Assembly: GCF_000381265.1 (NCBI RefSeq)
Contig: NZ_KB906273.1
Coordinates: forward strand, 1-64,000
Length of the DNA stretch: 64,000 nucleotides
Direction of reading: 5' to 3'
Source of the DNA: Curvibacter lanceolatus ATCC 14669
GTDB lineage: Bacteria; Pseudomonadota; Gammaproteobacteria; Burkholderiales; Burkholderiaceae_C
Shown here: in pieces, positions 1 to 8,302 of the stretch
Layout of the letters: every line of letters begins with the position of its first letter
Position numbering within the stretch: position 1 is the first letter of the stretch
Notes under the pieces: model-generated
What the model saw: the letters and a program-made list of their open reading frames with translations, nothing else
What the model was told of the DNA's origin: nothing
Databases searched by the model: none
Position numbers and translations under genes: made by a program

Positions 1-43
1 CCTGGCGCGAGCAGCGCAGGGAACCACGAAGTGGCCCTGACTT

Positions 44-120
44 CGGGTCGCCTTTTCTTTGGCTACTTTCTTTTGGCGAAGCAAAAGAAAGTGGCTCGGC
101 CGCCGGGACGAACCCCCGGC
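44..120. repeat. Intergenic palindromic element, possible bidirectional terminator
   Basis: An 11-bp arm ACTTTCTTTTG (65-75) is matched exactly by CAAAAGAAAGT (82-92) across a six-base loop, inside a stretch of T-rich then A-rich sequence that stands out from the GC-rich surroundings. From memory, near-identical elements recur between genes in Comamonadaceae genomes. The arms and flanking T/A runs could terminate transcription from either side. I see no gene in 1-283; the short frames there overlap the element or the amn start. Confidence 0.6.
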
Positions 121-283
121 CTCCGCCCTCAACCAAAGAGCAGAACCACCAGAGCGCAGCGGTACTAAAAAGCCACAAGCCAGTGGACAAGGCACACCCA
201 CACCAGAGGCCCCGCACCTCATCGCCAGATGAAAATCCCCCACCAAGCCCAAACCCGTCACAACCCAACGGCACAATGCACTC

Positions 284-1780
284 ATGCCGTACTTACCTCC
301 CTTCATCGCCCCGACCCGCCATCTCAGCGCCGAATCGGCGTTGCAACAGGTGCACACCATCTACGACCAGCAGATCGCCCACCTGCGCGACAGCATGCAG
401 CGCTTCGTGCAGGGCGAAACCCTGCCGGGCCATGTGCGGGCCTGCTACCCCTTTGTGCGCATCCACACCGAAACCGTGTCGCGCAGCATGCAAAACCCCG
501 AGATCGCCCACCTGGCCTATGGCTTCGTGGCAGGCCCCGGCCACTTTGAGACCACCCTGACCCGGCCCGACCTGTACCACGAGTACTACCTGGAGCAATT
601 CACCCTGCTGCTGCAGAACCACGGCGTCGAGCTGGAGGTGGGCACCAGCAACCAGCCCATCCCGGTGCACTTCTCGTTCAGCGAGCACGACCACGTGGAA
701 GGCCAGATGAGCGCCGATCGCCGCCAGCTGATGCGCGACGTGTTCGACCTGCCCGACCTGGCCGCCATGGACGACGGCATCGCCAACGGCACCTGGACAC
801 CCAAGCCCGGCGAGGCCCTGCCCCTGTCGCTGTTCACGGCGCCGCGGGTGGATTACTCGCTGCACCGGCTGCGCCACTACACCGGCACCTCGCCGCGGGC
901 GTTTCAGAACTTCGTGCTGTTCACCAACTACCAGTTCTACATCGACGAATTCGTGCGTCTGGGCCATGAAGAGATGAAGAAGCCCGACAGCGAGTACGTC
1001 GCCTTCATCGAGCCCGGCAACGTGGTGACGCGCCGCGTCGGCCTGGGTGCCGAAGCCGGCGACGAGCTGGGCGCCCCGCCGCCGCGCCTGCCGCAGATGC
1101 CGGCCTACCACCTGGTGCGCGCCGACCACAGCGGCATCACCATGGTCAACATCGGCGTGGGCCCGGCCAATGCCAAGAACATCACCGACCACATCGCCGT
1201 GCTGCGCCCGCATGCCTGGATCATGCTGGGCCACTGCGCCGGCCTGCGCAACAGCCAGCAGCTGGGCGACTACGTGCTGGCCCACGGCTATGTGCGCGAA
1301 GACCATGTGCTGGACGAAGAGCTGCCGCTGTGGGTGCCGATCCCGGCGCTGGCCGAGATCCAGCTGGCCCTGGAGGCCGCCGTCAGCGACGTGACCCAGG
1401 TGGCGGGCCCCGACCTGAAGCGCTTCATGCGCACCGGCACCGTGGCCAGCACCGACAACCGCAACTGGGAGCTGCTGCCCGACAACCAGCCGCAGCGCCG
1501 CTTCAGCCAGAGCCGCGCCGTGGCGCTGGACATGGAAAGCGCCACCATTGCCGCCAACGGCTTCCGTTTTCGCGTGCCCTACGGCACCTTGCTGTGCGTG
1601 AGCGACAAGCCGCTGCACGGCGAGATCAAGCTGCCCGGCATGGCCAACCACTTCTACCGCGAGCGGGTGGACCAGCACCTGCGCATCGGCATCCGCGCGC
1701 TGGAGATGCTGCGCGCCGAAGGCATGGCCCGCCTGCACAGCCGCAAGCTGCGCAGCTTTGCCGAGGTGGCGTTCCAGTGA
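284..1780 (+). CDS. amn: AMP nucleosidase
   Basis: The protein hydrolyses AMP to adenine and ribose 5-phosphate and so helps set the intracellular AMP pool. It has 498 residues, near the usual 480-500 of the bacterial family. The N-terminal half is the Amn-specific domain and the C-terminal half is a nucleoside-phosphorylase fold, with LGHCAGLRN near residue 320 and the nucleoside-binding DMES at about 416-419, followed by VSDKP. The ATG at 284 is the first good start; a longer frame-shifted reading from 183 is a shadow. The next gene lies about 130 bp downstream and is probably separate. Confidence 0.93.
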   Translation: MPYLPPFIAPTRHLSAESALQQVHTIYDQQIAHLRDSMQRFVQGETLPGHVRACYPFVRIHTETVSRSMQNPEIAHLAYGFVAGPGHFETTLTRPDLYHEYYLEQFTLLLQNHGVELEVGTSNQPIPVHFSFSEHDHVEGQMSADRRQLMRDVFDLPDLAAMDDGIANGTWTPKPGEALPLSLFTAPRVDYSLHRLRHYTGTSPRAFQNFVLFTNYQFYIDEFVRLGHEEMKKPDSEYVAFIEPGNVVTRRVGLGAEAGDELGAPPPRLPQMPAYHLVRADHSGITMVNIGVGPANAKNITDHIAVLRPHAWIMLGHCAGLRNSQQLGDYVLAHGYVREDHVLDEELPLWVPIPALAEIQLALEAAVSDVTQVAGPDLKRFMRTGTVASTDNRNWELLPDNQPQRRFSQSRAVALDMESATIAANGFRFRVPYGTLLCVSDKPLHGEIKLPGMANHFYRERVDQHLRIGIRALEMLRAEGMARLHSRKLRSFAEVAFQ

Positions 1781-1910
1781 AACCGCCCGCGGGGGCCCCG
1801 CGCCCCTGAGACCACTGTCTTGCGCTGGCGCAAGGCCGGCCGGATCAGGGGTTTTGCGGGCGCGCCAAAGCGGTCACAATGCGCCCATCCGGCCATTCAC
1901 GGAGAACGCC

Positions 1911-2252
1911 ATGGGGACAAGACAAAGCACCATCGACCACCTGTTGGACCAGCTCGCTGCGGCGGGGCCGGTGTCGGTGCGCAAGATGTTCGGCGAGTAC
2001 TGCCTGTACCTGGCCGGCAAGCCGGTGGGCCTGGTCTGCGATGACCAGTTGTTCCTCAAACCCACCGAGGCCGCGCGCCCGCTGCTCAAGAGCGCCGACG
2101 AAAAGCCCCCCTACCCCGGCGGCAAGCCCTACTTCCACATCGACCCTGACCACTGGGACGAGCGCGAGTGGCTGGTGGATCTGGTGCGCACCACCGCACT
2201 GGCCCTGCCCGAACCCGCACCCAAGCCGGCGCCGCGACCCAAGGCCGGCTGA
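1911..2252 (+). CDS. TfoX N-terminal domain protein
   Basis: This small 113-residue protein matches the TfoX_N domain: the helix ending with VRKMFGEYCLYLAGKPVGLVCD, followed by LFLKPTE and a KPPYPGGKPYFHID segment typical of the stand-alone family. Such single-domain proteins lack the TfoX C-terminal domain and their role is not established, though the full-length relative regulates competence. A GGAG ribosome site at 1901 supports the ATG at 1911; the frame remains open upstream to 1758 but overlaps amn. The tail is rich in Pro-Ala-Lys. Confidence 0.8.
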   Translation: MGTRQSTIDHLLDQLAAAGPVSVRKMFGEYCLYLAGKPVGLVCDDQLFLKPTEAARPLLKSADEKPPYPGGKPYFHIDPDHWDEREWLVDLVRTTALALPEPAPKPAPRPKAG

Positions 2253-2388
2253 GCGCGGCCGACCCGACACGGGTCTGTTTGCGCGGGCCCAACCCGCGCT
2301 TGACGTGGCAGACACACGCCGCAGCTAGGCTCGTGCGCACCGCCGCCAGGCCCTTGTCTGATGCTCCCTGGCGGGCGTGAACACGCCT

Positions 2389-2895
2389 ATGAAGATACTT
2401 TTTCGCTCCCCCTCCCTGATCTCTTTTGGCTTGGCCCTGTGGCTGGCAGGCGCCACCGCGCACGCCCAGATGGGCGGCATGGGGGGAGGAATGGGCGGTG
2501 GCATGGGGGGCGGTGGTGGCCGCGACGCCGGCCCGGGCAGCGAACCCGCTGCCAGCCCCCGAGCCGAAGGCTTTGTGAGCCCCACCGCCCGCCTGAACCA
2601 GTTTGCCGACCAACTGGTCACGCTGCGCCTGCGCCTGCAACTGGAGGGCGCCCAGAACGCGGCCTGGAACACCTTCCAGCGCAAGGCCGGCGACTGGGCC
2701 GCCGAGGTGTTCCGCAGCCGCTACGCGAACACCGAGGAAACCGCCCTGCAAGCCCTGGAGCGCCGCGCCAACGACGCACACCGCCGCCAGACCCTGCTGG
2801 ACGCCTTGCTGAACTCGGCCCGCCAGCTCGATGAGTTGCTGCGCCCCGAACAACGCAGCCAGTTCGACCAGCAGCTGCCCGCCCTGCTGCCTTGA
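2389..2895 (+). CDS. Periplasmic Spy/CpxP-like (LTXXQ-type) protein
   Basis: A signal peptide (MKILFRS then a hydrophobic stretch ending TAHA) is followed by a short Met-Gly-rich tract and a helical domain of about 120 residues rich in Arg, Gln and Ala. The arrangement, with repeated heptad-like Leu/Gln positions and RPEQRSQFDQ near the end, resembles Spy-related periplasmic proteins that act as chaperones or metal-responsive factors. The call rests on layout, not on a diagnostic motif. A GTG at 2377 would add four residues; the ATG at 2389 gives the cleaner signal peptide. Confidence 0.55.
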   Translation: MKILFRSPSLISFGLALWLAGATAHAQMGGMGGGMGGGMGGGGGRDAGPGSEPAASPRAEGFVSPTARLNQFADQLVTLRLRLQLEGAQNAAWNTFQRKAGDWAAEVFRSRYANTEETALQALERRANDAHRRQTLLDALLNSARQLDELLRPEQRSQFDQQLPALLP

Positions 2896-2973
2896 GGCCC
2901 GCTGGCGCCGACCAGGCGCCAGCACGGCCGGCCGGTCCTTTGCTAGGCTGCGATGACGCCACAGGACCTTGCC

Positions 2974-3837
2974 ATGCCCGTCAGCCCGCACGCCCACCCG
3001 CCCCCACTGCCCAACGTCCCCACCGTACCCGCCAGAGCCGGACCACCCGCGAGCCATGCCCTGGCCTTGCACTGGGACATCGGCGCGCACCGCTTTGAGC
3101 CTCATTTCCATGAGCAGTTCTTCGTGGCGGCCATCACCCATGGGGCCTGCCACTTCCAATGCGCGGGGCAGACCTGCACCGCGCACCCTGGCGATCTGGT
3201 GGTGATCGCCCCGTTCCAGATCCATCAGGCCCTGAGCAGCGAAGGCACCCGCTACCAGGCCCTGTACCTGAACGAGTCGGACCTGTGTCGGTCGGAATCC
3301 CCATCCGCGCCCGCTCACACGTCCCTCACTGAGGCCTCGACCGGGCCAGTCTGGCGGGGTGAGCCGGTGCTGCCCAAGCACCCGCTGGCCATGCCCTTGG
3401 CCCGGGCCCTGGCACAGCAGGACCTGGGCACCGCCCTGCGCATGGCCCACAGCGTGCTGGGCGCAGGCCTGGGCAGGGCCGATGGGCACAGACTGGCACC
3501 CCACCCACTGCAGCGCCCCGAACTGCGCGCCTGGCTGGAAGCCACGCAATGCCAGCCCACCTTGGCCCAGGGTGCCCGGGGCCTGCAACTGAGCCCGACG
3601 GCCTTCAGCCGGGCCTTTCAGCACAGATTTGGCATGCGGGCGGTGTTTTTCCGCAACCAGATGCGCCTGCAGCAAGCAGAAGACCTGTTGCTGCAGGCGA
3701 TCCCGGCCGGCCAGGTGGCCGCACACTGCGGCTATGCGGACCAGGCCCATCTCACACGTGAAATGAAGAAGTACAGGGGAGTGACGCCCCGCCACTACCC
3801 GCGGCACTACCAGGCCATGGCATGGCCTGGCCGCTGA
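2974..3837 (+). CDS. AraC-family transcriptional regulator
   Basis: The N-terminal half is an AraC-type cupin sensor (HFEPHFHEQFFVAAI-like segment, then a GDLVVIAPFQIHQ turn). The C-terminal 100 residues carry the two helix-turn-helix units, seen as LSPTAFSRAFQHRFGMRAVFF and QVAAHCGYADQAHLTREMKK, ending with the characteristic GVTPRHYPRHY. An AGGA at 2963 sits seven bases before the ATG at 2974; ATG 2953 is the alternative start. It lies directly upstream of the BacA-like gene and MFS exporter on the same strand, so it is the obvious candidate to control them. Confidence 0.85.
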   Translation: MPVSPHAHPPPLPNVPTVPARAGPPASHALALHWDIGAHRFEPHFHEQFFVAAITHGACHFQCAGQTCTAHPGDLVVIAPFQIHQALSSEGTRYQALYLNESDLCRSESPSAPAHTSLTEASTGPVWRGEPVLPKHPLAMPLARALAQQDLGTALRMAHSVLGAGLGRADGHRLAPHPLQRPELRAWLEATQCQPTLAQGARGLQLSPTAFSRAFQHRFGMRAVFFRNQMRLQQAEDLLLQAIPAGQVAAHCGYADQAHLTREMKKYRGVTPRHYPRHYQAMAWPGR

Positions 3838-3966
3838 CCCCCTCGAACCCGCCCGGTTAACCGCTCCCGCAAGAATATTCAAGACCGGGGTCGGCGCCCC
3901 TGACAACACTGCTCCCCAGCCGCCCGGCCCACGGTGGGCCAGGGCACCAGCCCAGGGAGACACCCC

Positions 3967-4656
3967 ATGCACACCCCAGCCCCCGCTGCCCGGGCCCTTG
4001 CCCCCCAGCACCGCCCCCCACCGGCAGCCAACGCCGCCTTCCGGTCCGCCACAGCGCCCGTTGCCGGGCTGCCCATCACCGGGCCGCTGCACCGCCGCCT
4101 GGCCACCCTGGGTGACGAGGGTGCCGAGCTGACCTGCAGCATGCACATCGCCCGGCGCTGGGGCGGTGCCCGCGAGACCGTCGGCTGCGCCTCGTTCGAG
4201 GCCGCCCGCGAACTGCTGCGCACCGGCCAGGCCGACGCGCTGCTGGTGCCGGCCGCCTACCCCCGGCTCAACACCTTCATCATGGACGCGGCGCTGAGCG
4301 CCAGCCAGGTGTTCATCATGCCCATCCCGGCCCTGGTGCTGGCCACTGGCGCAGGGCCCGCAGCACCGCGACTGCAGCAGCTGATTCACCACGCCGCGGT
4401 GGCCCCCTTGCTGCCCGAACTGGGCCTGAGCTGGGCACAGGCCCGGCAGGCCGGCTCGAACGCCGAGGCCTGTCGGCTGTTGCTGGCCGCACCCGAGCCC
4501 TCGGCCTGCATCACCAATGCCTTGTGCGCCGCCCACTTCGGCCTGAACGTGGTGCGCGAGCTGCGACCCAAACTGGCCATGCCCTGGATCTGCTTTGTGC
4601 ACCAAGCACCCTTGGACACGCGCTCGGCGCCTGGCCCAGCGGAGGCCCGACCGTGA
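3967..4656 (+). CDS. BacA-like / prephenate-dehydratase-fold protein
   Basis: This 229-residue protein has no signal peptide. By eye it follows the layout of Bacillus BacA (prephenate decarboxylase, bacilysin pathway) and of prephenate-dehydratase domains: a TLGDEG entry after the first strand, SFEAARELLRTGQADALLVP, and a C-terminal ITNALCAAHFGLNVV followed by MPWICF. In BacA the corresponding segments are TLGPEGT, IVPHAY and ALTNELARQKYGL then MSW. Identity looks low, so substrate is unknown. GGGAG at 3955 supports ATG 3967. Its stop overlaps the GTG start of the MFS gene, which implies coupled translation and perhaps export of its product. Confidence 0.5.
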   Translation: MHTPAPAARALAPQHRPPPAANAAFRSATAPVAGLPITGPLHRRLATLGDEGAELTCSMHIARRWGGARETVGCASFEAARELLRTGQADALLVPAAYPRLNTFIMDAALSASQVFIMPIPALVLATGAGPAAPRLQQLIHHAAVAPLLPELGLSWAQARQAGSNAEACRLLLAAPEPSACITNALCAAHFGLNVVRELRPKLAMPWICFVHQAPLDTRSAPGPAEARP

Positions 4657-5900
4657 GCGGCGGCATGGGCAACACCGGCCACGGCCCAGTCCACGGTGAC
4701 GGTGACGGCCAGGGCGCACCCGCCCCCTTGCAGCCCTGGGCCCTGCTGGGCTTGACGCTGGGGGTCACGGCCATCGGCGTCGAGGGCCTGGTGATCTCAC
4801 CCGTGCTGGGCGACCTGGCCAGCACCTTTGAAGCCAGCCCGGCCCAGGCTGGCTGGGCCGTCTCGGCCTACGGGCTGGCGCTGGCGGGGGCCGCCCCCAT
4901 CGTGGGCCTGTGGGGCGACCGGGTGCCGCGGCTGACCCTGTTGCGGGCTGCGCTGGGTCTGTTCGTGCTGGCGGGGCTGCTGTGCGCCCTGGCCAACAGC
5001 CTGGGCGCGCTGGTGGCCGCGCGGGCATTGTGCGGCGCGGCGGCAGGCGCCTTTTTGCCGGCCTGCTACGCCTATGTGGGCGACTGCACCGCCTTTGCCG
5101 ACCGGGCCCGGGCCATGGGCCGGGTGATGGCCGGCTGGTCACTGGCCCTCACCCTGGGCATCCCGGTCGGGGGGCTGATCGCCCAGTGGTGGGGCTGGCG
5201 CCTGGCCTTTGTGGCCGTGGCGCTGCTGGCGGCGGTGGCGGCCTGGCGGGTGAACCGCATGCCGGCCGCCCCTTTGCCGCGCCCAGCAGCGCCAGCCAGC
5301 CCAGCGGACACGACCCGGGCCTCGGGTTCGGGCTCTGCCAGCCGCCCACGGCTGGACCGCGCCGCGCTGCCGCTGCTGGCCCTGAACTTCTTCGACATGC
5401 TGAGCTTCTACGGGGTCTACACCTTTCTCGGGGTGACGGTGCAGGCCCGGCTGCAACTGGGCAGCGGTGGCTTCGCCTTGTTCGTGGCCTGCTATGGGCT
5501 GGGCCTGATGGCCAGCACCCTCAACGCCAGCGTGCTCGACCGCTTTGGCAAGACCCAGGTGCTGCGCGGGGCCTTGCTGCTGCTGGCCTGCCTGCTCCTG
5601 GTGCTGGCCCCGGCCACCAGGCACCCCACCACCCTGGCAGCCGCCATGCTGTGCTGGGGGGCGCTGCAGGGGCTGGCCCAGACCGGCACCGCCACGCTGG
5701 TCACCCAGGTGTCCGAGCGCGCACGCGGCCTGGCCATGGCCTGCCTGAGCTGCACCACCTACCTGGCGGTCAGCCTGGGTTCGTTCGGCGGGGGCTGGGT
5801 GCTGACCCAGCACGGCTTTGACGCACTGGCCCAAGGCGCCGCCCTGTGCGCCCTGCTGGCAGGCGTGCTGCTGCAGGGCTGGGTGCGCAAGACGGCTTGA
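4653..5900 (+). CDS. MFS transporter (DHA1-type drug/product exporter)
   Basis: A 415-residue major facilitator with about twelve hydrophobic segments. The cytoplasmic loop motif reads GLWGDRVPRLTLLR after helix 2, and a polar loop rich in Pro, Ala and Ser splits the two halves near residue 210. The frame is open upstream to 4524, but a GGAGG at 4641-4645 precedes the GTG at 4653, which shares bases with the stop of the BacA-like gene (GTGA overlap); ATG 4665 is the alternative. The coupling suggests that it exports or imports something made or handled by that protein. Confidence 0.8.
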   Translation: MSGGMGNTGHGPVHGDGDGQGAPAPLQPWALLGLTLGVTAIGVEGLVISPVLGDLASTFEASPAQAGWAVSAYGLALAGAAPIVGLWGDRVPRLTLLRAALGLFVLAGLLCALANSLGALVAARALCGAAAGAFLPACYAYVGDCTAFADRARAMGRVMAGWSLALTLGIPVGGLIAQWWGWRLAFVAVALLAAVAAWRVNRMPAAPLPRPAAPASPADTTRASGSGSASRPRLDRAALPLLALNFFDMLSFYGVYTFLGVTVQARLQLGSGGFALFVACYGLGLMASTLNASVLDRFGKTQVLRGALLLLACLLLVLAPATRHPTTLAAAMLCWGALQGLAQTGTATLVTQVSERARGLAMACLSCTTYLAVSLGSFGGGWVLTQHGFDALAQGAALCALLAGVLLQGWVRKTA

Positions 5901-5946
5901 GCCCCGGGGGCACCCAAGCCCCCCCGCACAGCCCCCGCATCAACGC

Positions 5947-6303
5947 TCACAGCCCCAGTTCGGCGGCCTCGGCGTCGGTGAACACGCGCGAGCGCGTGAG
6001 AAACGCCTTTCCCGTGGGCCCCTCGAGCGAGAAGGTGCCGCCGTGGCCCTCGATCACGTCGATGATGAGCTGGGTGTGCTTCCAGTACTCGTACTGGTTG
6101 GCGCCGATGTAGAACGGGATGCCGCCGATCTCGCCCAGGTACACATCGCCCGCGCCGAGGGTCAGCTCGCCGGGCAGGTAGGCATTGGCCGCGCTGTTGT
6201 CGCAACAACCGCCCGACTGATGAAAAAAGAAGCTGCCGTGCTCGGCGCGCAGTTGCTCGATCAGCGCCAGCGCCGCGGGCGTGGCGATCACTTTGTCGAC
6301 CAT
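5947..6303 (-). CDS. DUF779 family protein
   Basis: A 118-residue cytosolic protein with the DUF779 signature: FFFHQSGGCCDNSAANAY, then GDVYLGEIGGIPFYIG and YEYWKHTQLIIDVIEGHG. The adjacent Cys pair and acidic/His residues suggest metal or redox chemistry, but the biochemical function is not established. The family commonly sits beside acetaldehyde/alcohol dehydrogenases, as here downstream of acoD. GGAGG before the ATG at 6303 decides the start over an in-frame codon at 6321. A hairpin terminator separates it from acoD, so it may depend on readthrough or on its own promoter. Confidence 0.85.
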   Translation of the reverse strand: MVDKVIATPAALALIEQLRAEHGSFFFHQSGGCCDNSAANAYLPGELTLGAGDVYLGEIGGIPFYIGANQYEYWKHTQLIIDVIEGHGGTFSLEGPTGKAFLTRSRVFTDAEAAELGL

Positions 6304-6326
6304 GGAACACCTCCGTGTCACGAAAC

Positions 6327-6370
6327 AAAAAGCGCCCGGGCACCCGGCCAGGGCCGGGTGACGGGGCGCG
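6327..6370 (-). terminator. Rho-independent terminator after acoD
   Basis: On the minus strand CACCCGGC and GCCGGGTG (6341-6348 with 6353-6360) form a stem with a four-base loop, extended by outer GCGCC pairs, and end in TTTTT (complement of 6327-6331). It lies in the 104-bp gap between acoD and the DUF779 gene. Confidence 0.75.
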
Positions 6371-6407
6371 TCAAGGAGAGAGAAGTTTCAATCCAGCGTC
6401 AGCCGGA

Positions 6408-7928
<1,521 letters not shown>

Positions 7929-7991
7929 GCGTGTCTCCAGCTGTTGTCAGAAAAAAGTCGCCGGCCCATGCCTGGCGGACAGCACTGCTTC

Positions 7992-8006
7992 TCAAGAGCT
8001 GTGCCA
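7992..8006 (-). promoter_or_regulatory. Candidate sigma-54 promoter for acoD
   Basis: Reading the minus strand, TGGCAC (8006-8001) is followed after five bases by TTGA (7995-7992), close to the TGGCAC-N5-TTGC consensus with one mismatch in the -12 element. It lies about 65 bp upstream of the acoD start. A second, weaker candidate (TGGCAC 8027-8022 with CGGC 8016-8013) keeps the GG and GC pairs at ten-base spacing. Confidence 0.5.
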
Positions 8007-8189
8007 CCGGGTGCCGAGAGCGTGCCAAGACCCCGCAAATGCCTGCCCACCCGAACCGCAAGCCCTTGATTGACAATGATTTTTTCCAACGCTTAAGGAC
8101 AAACCCGAAGCCTCATGAAACGGCCAGGACGGCCTTGCCATGCGTCAAGAAGCAATGCCCGCGGACAACTTGCGGACGTTGCATCCCAA

Positions 8190-8260
8190 GACACCTGTCC
8201 AAAAGTGGAACACTTGGCCCGCGCAAACCCTGGCGTTGTCACACCCGCTGTCACACCGCC
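8190..8260. promoter_or_regulatory. Candidate activator binding region between acoD and acoR
   Basis: Three repeat elements sit together: GACACCTGTC (8190-8199), a dyad TGTCCAAAAGTGGAACA (8196-8212) and two copies of TGTCACACC-like sequence near 8238-8256. They are 190-260 bp upstream of acoD, a normal distance for enhancer sites of a sigma-54 activator such as AcoR. Binding is inferred from position only. Confidence 0.4.
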
Positions 8261-8302
8261 TAAACTCCCAGTCCAGAAGCGCTGCAAGCGCCCAGGAGAC
8301 AG

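Noticed and set aside
293-1738. A 481-residue minus-strand frame opposite amn
   Set aside because: Composition is that of a reversed amn reading (many Gln, Val, His, Gly); no motif or ribosome site.
2086-4719. An 877-residue open frame on the minus strand opposite four genes
   Set aside because: It is an antisense shadow of the GC-rich third positions; the protein is rich in Gly, Gln, Arg and Ala with no family sequence, and it runs across the clear plus-strand genes.
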